A DNA stretch of 64,000 bases, taken from assembly GCA_015233365.1 (NCBI GenBank), contig JADFXU010000001.1, positions 91,283 to 155,282 of the forward strand. The letters run 5' to 3'. The notes beneath the pieces were generated by a model. That model did not search any database. It saw nothing but the letters and a program-made list of their open reading frames with translations, and was not told the origin of the DNA. Below, one piece after another: positions 44,096 to 52,764 of this stretch (the stretch's first letter is position 1; each line of letters opens with the position of its first letter). This DNA is from Nitrospirota bacterium (GTDB lineage Bacteria > Nitrospirota > Thermodesulfovibrionia > Thermodesulfovibrionales > Dissulfurispiraceae). The position numbers and the translations under genes were made by a program.

Positions 44096-45474
44096 GGTAA
44101 TTCTATAGTAAACGTTGTGCCTACGCCAACTTTGCTTTCCACCCTGATGTCCCCCTTGTGATTTTTGATAATCCCATAACTGACCGACAGTCCCAGACCT
44201 GTTCCACCCTCTCCTTTGGTGCTGAAGAATGGGTCGAAAATATGCAGCAGGAATTCGGGAGGTATTCCTTTTCCCGTGTCCATTACAGTAACCTCAACAG
44301 AATCCGCGCTGCCTCCGGGTCTTGTCGACATAAAGAGCTTTCCTCCCTCATGCATAGCCTGCACTGAATTGGTAACAAGATTCACGAGGACCTGCTGTAT
44401 CTGGTAATCGTCGATAAAAACATGAGGGAGGTCGCCGGACAGAGACAGCTTTGTCTCAATGTTGGAGATGTCCAGCATGTTTTGTACAAGTTTAAGCGCC
44501 TTCTGAACAACTTTATTAATATCGCTTTCTTTCAGATTGGCCTCCTTGGGTTTTGAGAAATCAAGGAGGTTCTTAATGATCTCCTGTATCCTCTCGGTCT
44601 CGTTCTCCACCTTGGCCATGAATTCAATTCTCTGTGTTTTATCCAGGCTGTCGTACATGTCCAGGTAGGTCTGAGCCATCATTGAAATGTTATTCAGGGG
44701 ATTCGTCAGTTCGTGCGCCACACCCGCGGTCAGGATGCCGAGGGACGCAAGCTTTTTGGATTGAATGAGCGCTTCCTCACGGTTCTGGAGCTCATAAGAC
44801 ATGGCGTTGATTGCAGCCATAACCAGGCCGAATTCATCATCGGGAATCGCATGCTCGATTCTGCTGAAGTTGCCATCGGATATGGATTTTGCAATCTTCT
44901 CGATCTCTCTCAAAGAGAGCCTGATATTCCGGGATATCAAATGACTCACAAAAACAGCGCCTGAAAGTATCGCACAAAAAGAGACAATAAGGATGCTCTT
45001 CGATTTGGATATAATGTCGTTTACACCCTTGCGCTCAAGACGGGTGATAGTGCTCGAGAATTCCCGCAGCCTCTGGCCTTCCGCCCTGAATCTCGAATCC
45101 CGGGAGACGTCGCTTTGAGGGTTCTTTTGCTCTTCCTCCACAACATCGGAATAATTTTTCAGGTCGGTTTTAAGCAGCGCAAAATTGTCCTTTCCTATGG
45201 CACGGACAATATCTGGCCCCGCACTTTCCAGCAGTTGCCCGGTACTTTCTATTTTCTCTCTTATGTCGATAAGAAAGTCCCGCCTGTGATAAAGAAAATA
45301 GTTTTTCTCCGAAAGCCTCATTTCGAGAAATGAAGCGTTCATGTCGTCCGCTATTTCGACAAATCTCAGTTTCGTAAGGATCAGATTGAGATTTTGCAGC
45401 GCAAAGAGGCCTATACCCAGGATCAGTCCGATAATGAATACATTAGTAAGTATGTTTTTATTTTTTATCTTCAT
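44062..45474 (-). CDS. Membrane sensor histidine kinase
   Basis: 470 aa. Span 1 near residues 9-31 ([20 protein letters not shown]), a periplasmic helical domain with the [12 protein letters not shown] pattern of four-helix-bundle sensors, span 2 ([20 protein letters not shown]), HAMP, then HisKA with His in [17 protein letters not shown] and ATPase boxes [19 protein letters not shown] and [12 protein letters not shown]. It is 22 bases after the DUF202-type gene at 45497 and reads in the same direction, so it may sense or serve that system. Confidence 0.9.
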   Translation of the reverse strand: MKIKNKNILTNVFIIGLILGIGLFALQNLNLILTKLRFVEIADDMNASFLEMRLSEKNYFLYHRRDFLIDIREKIESTGQLLESAGPDIVRAIGKDNFALLKTDLKNYSDVVEEEQKNPQSDVSRDSRFRAEGQRLREFSSTITRLERKGVNDIISKSKSILIVSFCAILSGAVFVSHLISRNIRLSLREIEKIAKSISDGNFSRIEHAIPDDEFGLVMAAINAMSYELQNREEALIQSKKLASLGILTAGVAHELTNPLNNISMMAQTYLDMYDSLDKTQRIEFMAKVENETERIQEIIKNLLDFSKPKEANLKESDINKVVQKALKLVQNMLDISNIETKLSLSGDLPHVFIDDYQIQQVLVNLVTNSVQAMHEGGKLFMSTRPGGSADSVEVTVMDTGKGIPPEFLLHIFDPFFSTKGEGGTGLGLSVSYGIIKNHKGDIRVESKVGVGTTFTIELPIYKNTVVSSR

Positions 45475-45496
45475 GTTATTAACCAGCTGCCTCGTC

Positions 45497-46702
45497 TCAT
45501 TGAGGCACAGGACATCGCGGGATCTCCGCCTGCTCCTTTCTCACCGGCATATACCACAGCCATCCGTCTATAATCATCAATACTCCGGCCATAATCAAAA
45601 AACCGTCGATAGCGGTCAGGATACTGAAACCGAAGTACTGTATCAGACCTAAGCCGAATCCCACAAAAGAAACCCCAGTCCTTATAAAAGCGAGCCCTGT
45701 CCTTGCCCTGGCATATACGGTGCGGTAGCAAGCGGCAACAGTGCGCTGTGCCGCAAGAACATTTCTTTCACGCGCAAGATGAGTGCGCTCCCTGCTGGAG
45801 GGTGAAGGATATAAAATAGTACAGTGGTCCGCAAGAAAATCGCCGAGACGGGCAAGCATAGTCTGTCTGGCAGGCAGATGAGTACCGGGTTGATCGATAA
45901 AATGATAATTCTCGAGAAATTGCATGGTTGCCGCGGTCACTTCCACAAGCGTCTGCTGTTCAGGAGGCGTCATCCGCGACTTCCTTGTTCTCCAATAAGC
46001 GAAGAGCCCGAAAAGCGCAAGCAAAAACCCGACTGCCATGACCCCGAACAGGAAATAAGCGCGCGACGACTTGTAATGGCGAATAAGTATATCCGACACG
46101 GCAATAAGCCGCAAACCCCATCTGAGAAAAGAAAAACCGGTCCTGGCCATTGCGAGGTCGGTCCTGTAGCATGCGAGCCGGGTTCTCCATTGGGCCATTG
46201 TGTTGCGCCAGAAAGCGAGCCCTGTCCTTTCGGTCCCGATAAGATAGCCGGGCTTTTCATGCAGAAAATCCTGGATAAACCATTGTATATCCTCGCCGAG
46301 CGCAACCCAGAATTCATACTTCTCCGCCTTGATAAACCTCTTTACTTCGTCATGTACAGTGGGGTCTGCCGGGTCGTTCGCCGCTATAACCACAGTTTTA
46401 CCGTCTATGATTATCGGAAACCACTGGTACACCGACAGTCTTTCACCATCCAGACCCGCCAGCAGTTCAGGCGGGATCGGCATTCGCTCATCATATTCCA
46501 CAAAGGGGCAGCGGTAATGATTAGAAAGCGCCTGCAGCAGGATATGCTTCGGGATGCGATATTCCGAGATAAGGACAGTTTCCATATCTATGCCCCGAGC
46601 AGAAGCTGCCCGTTCGGCGTCGGAAAGCCTCTCAGCAGTCAGCACGCCCCAACTGACCAGGTCAATGAACTTTTTGGAAGCCAGATTATCCACGCTCATC
46701 AT
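45497..46702 (-). CDS. T2SSE-N/DUF202 heptad membrane protein A (two modules)
   Basis: 401 aa. Residues 10-155 resemble the N-terminal domain of GspE/MshE/PilB ATPases (VSWGVLTAERLSDAERAASA, IPKHILLQALSNHYRCPFVE, EYDE), with no ATPase after it. Then two modules: a run of 7-residue units starting Arg-Thr/Asn (RTGLAFW, RNTMAQW, RTRLACY, RTDLAMA, RTGFSFL), two or more membrane spans, a soluble loop, a second run (RTHLARE, RNVLAAQ, RTVAACY, RTVYARA, RTGLAFI) and closing spans ending DGWLWYMP. The last block looks like DUF202 (YidH). The first module is diverged. Its start overlaps the upstream paralogue by 17 bases. Function unknown. Confidence 0.8.
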   Translation of the reverse strand: MMSVDNLASKKFIDLVSWGVLTAERLSDAERAASARGIDMETVLISEYRIPKHILLQALSNHYRCPFVEYDERMPIPPELLAGLDGERLSVYQWFPIIIDGKTVVIAANDPADPTVHDEVKRFIKAEKYEFWVALGEDIQWFIQDFLHEKPGYLIGTERTGLAFWRNTMAQWRTRLACYRTDLAMARTGFSFLRWGLRLIAVSDILIRHYKSSRAYFLFGVMAVGFLLALFGLFAYWRTRKSRMTPPEQQTLVEVTAATMQFLENYHFIDQPGTHLPARQTMLARLGDFLADHCTILYPSPSSRERTHLARERNVLAAQRTVAACYRTVYARARTGLAFIRTGVSFVGFGLGLIQYFGFSILTAIDGFLIMAGVLMIIDGWLWYMPVRKEQAEIPRCPVPQ

Positions 46703-48395
46703 TATTGAATACCACCTTGCTCCATGAACGGGCCGGTAAGCCGTAATCAGGGATTATAAGCTCCATTTCTCCATAGCAGTAGGGGTACTGATTCCTTATT
46801 TTCTCTGCCGGGAAATGCCAGTAACTTCCATCGGCAACAAGTGCCAATCCAACCGTTATAAGCAACATATTAAATATAGTCCACGCGTTATTGCTCATGC
46901 CGAAATAGACAAGGAGTTCCAGGCCTACTGCGGCTACGCCGACTCCGGTCCTGACAATAGCCAAGCCGGTCCTCGACCGCGCCATTACCGTCCGCAGTCT
47001 CGCCATAACGTTTCTTCTGTCCGCAAGCATGGTCCTTTCGAGGGCAAGACCTGTAGTGGCCCATATACCCGGGGCGTGCGACGGCCTCACAGGTGGAACG
47101 CACTTGTAATCCGAATCGGGATACCGCAAAGCCGGGGGAAAAACAAAATCCCATATGCTCCGCTTGGTCTGGGTCTTCCTGACTAAATCAAAACTTACCG
47201 AACCGGCACGGCGGCCCGGGATATACCAGTAAAAGCCTTCTGCCGCCATTGCAATACCCGTCATAATAAGGGCGGCGTCAAAAAAAGTCCATGGCCCGGG
47301 GCGGAACTGACGCAATAGTGCGATACCGAATCCGGTAAAAGCAACACCCGTCCTGGTAAATGCCAACCCGGTACGCGCCCTCGCCATTCTTGTACGGTAG
47401 CATGCCAGCATTGTCCTTTCTTCTGCAAAGTCTGTTCTGTCGCTCGCAAGGAACCTGCGCCTCATAACCGGAGACAGGTTGGTCCAGTCTGAACGCAGCG
47501 CCGCTGCCCCCTCTATATAACCGGTGCGTGTAAAGACAGGGTTGTCACCTGGATCAGACATTTCAAGTGTAGTGGTCCCCCACGTCGGTTCCGTACCGGT
47601 GAAATCACACACCTTTCCCCCTGTTTTCCGGGCTGGGATATACCACCGAAGGCCGTCAACAGCCATAATGACGCCTGAAATTAATAATGCCGCTTCAAAC
47701 ACGGTCAAAAGCCCTATGCCCAGAATCCTGAAAAGCACTATTGCCATAGCAATAAAAGCTATGCCTGTACGCAGAAAGGCCAGGCCGGTCCTGCCTTTTG
47801 CCAGGGCTGTCCTGGTACAAGCCATCAAAGAGCGCCTGTCAGCCAGAAATGTTCTCACTTTCGCCAAAGGCGTCCTGCCGGCTGAGGCAGGGAAACGAGG
47901 ATTCACATCGAAGTTGTGCTCGATAATCCTCACAATGTCCGAAGGCAAGGCGATAATAAAATTGACCTTTTCAACCCGAAGGGTATCTTTGATATCCTGA
48001 ATCAAGCCGGCATCGGAAGGGTCATATACAATTGCCTCGGCGCGCTTTTCCCCCACATAAAGTGGAAACCACAGTTTGCGTTTAAGGTCTTCCATATCGA
48101 GACGCATGGTAATAAAATAGGAGGACAAGCCGCTTTCATCATATTCGATAAAAGGAAAATCGAGATGCCTTGTGAAAGCCATTCGGGAGGGGATGACAGT
48201 CTCATCGTATTCGACAAAAGGACAGGCGTAGAATTCTGAAAGGCAGAACAATATTTCGTGCTTGGGAACTCCCTTTTCAATTAAACATTCCTCAGGGGAC
48301 GTGCCCGAGGCAACTGCTTCGCGTATGCACTCATCCAACTGACTTTCGGAGAGAATTCCTCTTCTTATAAGCCGCTCAAATTTATAGTTCAGCAT
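46686..48395 (-). CDS. T2SSE-N/DUF202 heptad membrane protein B (three modules)
   Basis: 569 aa. Residues 1-165: GspE/MshE-like N-domain (RRGILSESQLDECIREA, GVPKHEILFCLSEFYACPF, VEYDE). A 22-residue stretch ending EYDE is duplicated at about residues 60-88. Module 1: Arg at 174, 181, 188, 195, 202 and 209, exactly seven apart, each followed by Thr (or Ser), then spans to WYIPARK at 251-257. Module 2: Arg at 313, 320, 327, 334, 341, 348, spans, WYIPGRR. Module 3: Arg at 454, 461, 468, 475, 482, spans, YWHFPAEK. Each module ends in a DUF202-like membrane part. Preceded by a sigma-70-type promoter, without a visible ribosome site. Confidence 0.82.
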   Translation of the reverse strand: MLNYKFERLIRRGILSESQLDECIREAVASGTSPEECLIEKGVPKHEILFCLSEFYACPFVEYDETVIPSRMAFTRHLDFPFIEYDESGLSSYFITMRLDMEDLKRKLWFPLYVGEKRAEAIVYDPSDAGLIQDIKDTLRVEKVNFIIALPSDIVRIIEHNFDVNPRFPASAGRTPLAKVRTFLADRRSLMACTRTALAKGRTGLAFLRTGIAFIAMAIVLFRILGIGLLTVFEAALLISGVIMAVDGLRWYIPARKTGGKVCDFTGTEPTWGTTTLEMSDPGDNPVFTRTGYIEGAAALRSDWTNLSPVMRRRFLASDRTDFAEERTMLACYRTRMARARTGLAFTRTGVAFTGFGIALLRQFRPGPWTFFDAALIMTGIAMAAEGFYWYIPGRRAGSVSFDLVRKTQTKRSIWDFVFPPALRYPDSDYKCVPPVRPSHAPGIWATTGLALERTMLADRRNVMARLRTVMARSRTGLAIVRTGVGVAAVGLELLVYFGMSNNAWTIFNMLLITVGLALVADGSYWHFPAEKIRNQYPYCYGEMELIIPDYGLPARSWSKVVFNNDERG

Positions 48396-48445
48396 AATAA
48401 TATTCAGTCAGCTTCAGCCTAACCGGCCGCTGCATATATTTTTTT

Positions 48446-48474
48446 ATTATAAAGGATACAGTTCTCAATAACAA
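48446..48474 (-). promoter_or_regulatory. sigma-70-type promoter for protein B
   Basis: Minus strand TTGTTA (48469-48474), 17-base spacer, TATAAT (48446-48451), about 50 bases upstream of ATG 48395. Confidence 0.6.
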
Positions 48475-48508
48475 AACTCTTTCTCTTCCGGACAACGTTT
48501 CCGCGATG

Positions 48509-50152
48509 CTATCCACCCTCGTCGGTACTGAACATCACCTTTTTCCAGGAACGGACTGGTTTGCCGTAATCAGGGACCGCAATTTCCATGTCTCCGTAAC
48601 AGTATGGGTACTGCTTTCTTATCTTCTCGGCAGGGATATGCCAGCAAAACCCGTCAACAACCAACGCCAATCCAATCACTATCAGCGATGCATTAAATAT
48701 GGTCCAGGCAGTATTGCCCGTGCCGAAGAAAACAAGGAGTTCCGTGCCTACCGCAGATATGCCCACCCCCGTTCTGACAAGTGCCAGACCGGTCCTTGAC
48801 CGGGTCATTACCGTCCGCAGCCTCATCATGACGTTTCTCCTGTCAGCGAGCATAGTTCTTTCGAGGGCAAGGCCTGTAGTAGCCCATATGCCCGGGGCAT
48901 GAGATGGCTTGACAGGTGGAACACACTTGTAATCCGAACCAGGGTGTTTCAGTGCCGGAGGGAAAATGAAATCCCATATGTTCTTTTTGGCCTGCGTCTT
49001 CCGGACTGCTTCCAAACTTGCCCAGCCTGCATGGCGGCCCGGCATATACCAGTAAAATCCCTCGGTTGCCATTGCAACGCCGACGACAATAAGCGAGGCA
49101 TCAAAAAAAGTCCATGGCCCTGGAGTGAACTGACGCAATAAGCCAATACCGAAACCGATAAATACAACGCCGGTCCTCGTAAATGCAAGCCCGGTACGCG
49201 CCCTGGCCATACTGGTCCAGTAGCATACGTGTGTCGTCCTTTCTTCGGCAAAATCCGTCCTGTCGCTGGCAAGGAACCTGCGCCTCATGACCGGAGACAG
49301 GTTGCTCCAGTTCGATCGCAGCACTGCCGCATCTTCCACATGGCCGGTACGGACAAAAAGAGGGTTGTCGCCGGGATTCACTACTTCAAGAACAGTAGTG
49401 CCCCACGTCGGTTCGGTAGCCCTGCACTCAAACACTTTCTTCCCTGTTTTCCGGGCAGGCAGATACCACAGCAGGCCGTCAACAGTCATAATGATACCTG
49501 AAATGAACAATACCGATTCAAACACAGACAGAAGCCCTATACCAAAAATCCTGAAAAGCACGACAGCAATGGTGAGGAAAGAAATGCCGGTACGGATAAA
49601 TGCCAGTCCCGTTCTGCCTTTTCCAAGGGATGTCCTGTTGCACGCCATCAAAGAACGCCTGTCCGCCAGAAATGTTCTCACTTTAGCTAAAGGCGTCCTG
49701 CCGGCTGAGGCTGGGAAACGAGGATTCACATCAAAGTTGTGTTCGATAATCCTCACAAGGTCCGATGGCAAGGCTACAACGAAATCGATATCCCGGACCC
49801 CGAGTGTATCTTTGACGTCCTTAATTACATCGGGGTCGAAAGGATGATAGGCTATTACCTCGGCGCGCCCTTTATTGACGGCAAGCGGAAACCAGAGATT
49901 GCGTTTGAGTTTCTCCATGCTGAGACGCCTGGTGAGAAAAAAGGAGGCTATGACGCTCTCATCATATTCGACAAAAGAACAACTGTAGAATTCCGTAAGG
50001 GAAAATAATATCTCATGTTTGGGAACACCTTTTTTGATCAACCATTCTTCAGGATATTCGCCGGACGCGACCGCCTCGCTGATCTTCTCATTCAATTCCT
50101 TTTCGGTGAGAATCCCCTTTTTTAAAAGTCTCTCGAATTTGTTTTTTAACAT
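48509..50152 (-). CDS. T2SSE-N/DUF202 heptad membrane protein C (three modules)
   Basis: 547 aa, closely related to protein B (roughly two thirds identical by eye) but without its 22-residue EYDE duplication. N-domain KKGILTEKELNEKISEA and GVPKHEILFSLTEFYSCSFV; then three Arg-Thr heptad runs (RTPLAKV, RTFLADR, RSLMACN, RTSLGKG, RTGLAFI; RTDFAEE, RTTHVCY and so on; RTMLADR, RNVMMRL, RTVMTRS, RTGLALV), each leading into two or three spans and a W-Y/W-x-P end. First gene of the trio, with its own sigma-70-type promoter. Function unknown. Confidence 0.82.
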   Translation of the reverse strand: MLKNKFERLLKKGILTEKELNEKISEAVASGEYPEEWLIKKGVPKHEILFSLTEFYSCSFVEYDESVIASFFLTRRLSMEKLKRNLWFPLAVNKGRAEVIAYHPFDPDVIKDVKDTLGVRDIDFVVALPSDLVRIIEHNFDVNPRFPASAGRTPLAKVRTFLADRRSLMACNRTSLGKGRTGLAFIRTGISFLTIAVVLFRIFGIGLLSVFESVLFISGIIMTVDGLLWYLPARKTGKKVFECRATEPTWGTTVLEVVNPGDNPLFVRTGHVEDAAVLRSNWSNLSPVMRRRFLASDRTDFAEERTTHVCYWTSMARARTGLAFTRTGVVFIGFGIGLLRQFTPGPWTFFDASLIVVGVAMATEGFYWYMPGRHAGWASLEAVRKTQAKKNIWDFIFPPALKHPGSDYKCVPPVKPSHAPGIWATTGLALERTMLADRRNVMMRLRTVMTRSRTGLALVRTGVGISAVGTELLVFFGTGNTAWTIFNASLIVIGLALVVDGFCWHIPAEKIRKQYPYCYGDMEIAVPDYGKPVRSWKKVMFSTDEGG

Positions 50153-50202
50153 GACTATAGCTTGAAATCCCGCCGGCCTGACCGCCGCTTCCTACTCCTT
50201 TT

Positions 50203-50231
50203 ATTATAGATTATATTGATATCAATGACAA
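50203..50231 (-). promoter_or_regulatory. sigma-70-type promoter for protein C and the downstream run
   Basis: Minus strand TTGTCA (50226-50231), 17-base spacer, TATAAT (50203-50208). Predicted leader of about 45 bases is GC-rich near the start codon. Confidence 0.7.
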
Positions 50232-50283
50232 AAATTATGTCTCCGGAACACTGCATAAACCGGACATTTTAACTTTGCCTTGA

Positions 50284-50442
50284 CACGACCGCTTCTACCG
50301 GGTTGACAAATCCCGATCGAGAGAGAGCGGCGGCGCGGGCCTGGGCCTGAGTATATGCGAAGAAATAGTTAAAAGAATAGAAATAAAGAGCAAAGTGGAT
50401 GAGGGCACTACAGTATCCGTACACCTTAAAGAAGCGTTATAG
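50284..50442 (+). pseudogene. Decayed histidine-kinase C-terminus
   Basis: One open plus-strand stretch reads [20 protein letters not shown], then [20 protein letters not shown] and [12 protein letters not shown] before TAG at 50440. This is the G2 box and final strands of a HATPase_c domain. A stop lies directly before it and no start or upstream kinase sequence remains. The spot where an ATPase usually has a LHGG-type turn is deleted (EEIVK directly to RIEIKS). It lies in the 384-base gap between protein C and the MFS gene, which otherwise holds only two promoters. Confidence 0.8.
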
Positions 50443-50461
50443 CGTCTTAATGCAAATTCCC

Positions 50462-50490
50462 TTTAAACTGTATCGGAAACGTATTATAAT
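50462..50490 (+). promoter_or_regulatory. sigma-70-type promoter for the MFS gene
   Basis: TTTAAA (50462-50467), 17-base spacer, TATAAT (50485-50490), 47 bases before ATG 50537. Confidence 0.7.
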
Positions 50491-50536
50491 ATAATAGATA
50501 GTTTAGAATATTTGAAACACTTGGCGAGGAGCAATT

Positions 50537-52072
50537 ATGAAAGACAAATTACGACTTTCCAGGGCAAGGCTTTCCTCGAATCCTAATTGGAAGTGGTTCA
50601 TTTTATGCACTGTTCTGCTGGGCGCGACTATGTCGGCCCTGGATGTAAGTATTGTAAACGTGGCCATGCCGACCCTGAAAAACACGTTTAAAGTCTCAAT
50701 GGCGGTAATCGAGTGGGTCGCAATAGCGTACACGCTTGCATTGACGGTCTTCCTGCCGCTGTTTGGAAAACTGGCCGACATGTATGGGAGGTCAAGGTTA
50801 TACAATATCGGTTTTATAGTGTTTTCAGCGGGTTCGTTGCTTTGCGGGTTATCGCCCTCAGCCGCTTATATGATCGCATCCAGGATCATCCAGGCAATAG
50901 GCGCCGGACTTCTGCAGGCCAACTCCTTAGCGCTCATTACACAGGCTTTTCCATCATCCGAGCGGGGCAAGGCCATCGGTATTCAGGGAGCGGTCCAGGC
51001 GGTTTCGATGTCGGTGGGTCCTTTTGTTGGAGGCATTCTGATAGCCACGGTAGGCTGGAGGGCTATTTTTCTAATAAATATCCCGATCGGCATACTCGGG
51101 ACCGTAGCGGCGCTTTTTATTCTTCCGCCCCACCGGCAAATAAAAGAGAAGGAGAAGATAGATTATGTTGGAGCCGCATTTTTTGCGTCCGGACTGGCGT
51201 TGCTTATGCTGGCTTTCAATGAAGTCGTCAGACTCGGCTGGTCATCACACATAATTATTCTTTATTTCCTGTCAGGCATCGCGCTCTTGTGTCTTTTTGT
51301 GCTCACAGAGCTGAAGGTGGACAACGCGCTGATCAACCTGACTCTCTTCAGACATCCCACCTTTCTTCTCGGGAACCTGACGGGCATGCTGTCATACTTC
51401 GTCCTGTTCGCAGTCCTGTTTCTGATGCCTTTCTATTGCGAAAAGGTATTGGGCTTCAGCACCGCGCTCACCGGCTCCCTCCTGACCCCTATCCCGCTTG
51501 CGATGACAATAGTCGCACCCTTAGCCGGTCATATTTCGGACAAGCGTGGACCGAGAATGATGACAACCTTGGGCATGATCGTGTCCGCTTCAGCTTGCTT
51601 CTCCCTTGCGTTCGTGGGACAATCGGTCCGTATGCCGCTGCTGATAATCGAGTTGATTTTCCTCGGGGTTGGAATGGGATTGTTCACCGCGCCGAACAAC
51701 AGCGCTATAATGGGCGCGGCGCCGAAAGATAAATTAGGCGTTGCCGGCGGCATTCTCAACATGATGCGGTCCCTGGGGCTTATCTTAGGCGTGAACATTT
51801 CCGGCCTCATATTCACCTCCATGGAACGCCGCTACCTGGCTGAAAAAGGATACCCCGGCGTAGAGCACGTTTTCAGCAACAACAGCATACCTTTGCTTAT
51901 CAAAGACAATGCCTTCCTGCACGGCTTTATTGTCGTCATGGGCGTTCTTCTTCTCCTGAATCTCATCTCTGCATTCTTTGCAGCCACTAATAAGAACTGG
52001 ATCGTGTTGGTGCATAAACAGGCGGTACTGAAAGAGAAAAGGGAAACATGGACTGCGCGTTGGGGTGGCTAG
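50537..52072 (+). CDS. MFS drug/proton antiporter, DHA2 (EmrB/QacA) type
   Basis: 511 aa, the only plus-strand intact gene. About 14 spans. Motif ATMSALDVSIVNVAMPTL near residue 30 is the DHA2 motif after span 1 region; FGKLADMYGRSRLYNIG is motif A; RIIQAIGAGLLQANSLALIT is motif B; GPFVGGILIATVGWRAIFLI is motif C; a second motif-A copy is GHISDKRGPRMMTTLG. Likely exports lipophilic or cationic compounds with proton uptake; the substrate cannot be read. GGCGAGGAGC precedes the ATG. It stands alone, with its own promoter, and is unrelated to the flagellar genes around. Confidence 0.93.
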   Translation: MKDKLRLSRARLSSNPNWKWFILCTVLLGATMSALDVSIVNVAMPTLKNTFKVSMAVIEWVAIAYTLALTVFLPLFGKLADMYGRSRLYNIGFIVFSAGSLLCGLSPSAAYMIASRIIQAIGAGLLQANSLALITQAFPSSERGKAIGIQGAVQAVSMSVGPFVGGILIATVGWRAIFLINIPIGILGTVAALFILPPHRQIKEKEKIDYVGAAFFASGLALLMLAFNEVVRLGWSSHIIILYFLSGIALLCLFVLTELKVDNALINLTLFRHPTFLLGNLTGMLSYFVLFAVLFLMPFYCEKVLGFSTALTGSLLTPIPLAMTIVAPLAGHISDKRGPRMMTTLGMIVSASACFSLAFVGQSVRMPLLIIELIFLGVGMGLFTAPNNSAIMGAAPKDKLGVAGGILNMMRSLGLILGVNISGLIFTSMERRYLAEKGYPGVEHVFSNNSIPLLIKDNAFLHGFIVVMGVLLLLNLISAFFAATNKNWIVLVHKQAVLKEKRETWTARWGG

Positions 52073-52163
52073 GCTATATATTGCGGGGAAGCCTGCCAAA
52101 TAAACATGAGACAGTGGCAGTAGAAAATTTATATACTATGTCCAGCACGGGTTGAGGTCTAAT

Positions 52164-52238
<75 letters not shown>

Positions 52239-52258
52239 ATAACAATGAGTTATCTGCT

Positions 52259-52288
52259 ATTATAACATGCGCTGTTCTAAAATTGTAA
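52259..52288 (-). promoter_or_regulatory. Promoter of tRNA-Gly
   Basis: Minus strand TTACAA (52283-52288), 18-base spacer, TATAAT (52259-52264), 20 bases before the tRNA 5' end. Confidence 0.6.
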
Positions 52289-52318
52289 CAATCTACCCGT
52301 TAACACGTAATCCGGCCT

Positions 52319-52712
52319 TTATTCGAAATACTGTTCCCGCAGCTCGGCAGTATGTATAACCTTAATAGCAGTGCCCCCTTTATCAAACCCTCCCCTGATC
52401 TGCCTTACGCAGCCCGGGCAATCCATTGCAACGACGTGGACTGAAGCTGCCTTGATATTCTGGAGCTTTCTCTGCAGGATTGGCGCTGAGATTTCGGGCA
52501 TTTTGATCGAATAGGAACCTCCCATGCCGCAGAATATAGCGGTGGAAATTCAAACAGATGTCCGTCCATCCGGCCCGGACCAGAATCGACGCGTCAGAAG
52601 CATCAACTATGCTCATAGGCAAGCCGCCGGCCCGGAAATTGGAGTCGGCCAGCTTCTGGATAAGCGACATATCGAGAAGATCGGAAAGCCGGTAGTTATT
52701 TTCTGCTGACAT
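52319..52712 (-). pseudogene. Chimeric remnant: PocR sensor fragment joined to a CCG-domain fragment
   Basis: From ATG 52712 the first 58 codons match the start of a PocR ligand-sensing domain (YRLSDLLDMSLIQKLADSNF, GWTDICLNFHR). At about 52539 the match ends, and in another frame the C-terminal CCG domain of a GlcF/Hdr-type Fe-S oxidoreductase begins (FCGMGGSYSIKMPEISAPIL, DCPGCVRQIRGG) and runs to the stop at 52319. The first Cys of the CCG motif is lost at the join. Neither part is a whole gene. A deletion fusing two genes beside the tRNA is the simplest reading. Confidence 0.7.
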
Positions 52713-52764
52713 TCAGGGTATGAAGAATTTTATTTTTGCTCGGGGTCACTTAAGATTACAGTCT

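Noticed and set aside
45824..46708. 294-codon plus-strand frame opposite DUF202-type protein A
   Set aside because: Antisense shadow; its apparent pattern mirrors the Arg-Thr heptads on the coding strand.
52319..52525. Intact 68-aa Fe-S protein
   Set aside because: It is only the C-terminal end of a CCG domain, with the first Cys lost at a junction; treated as a remnant.
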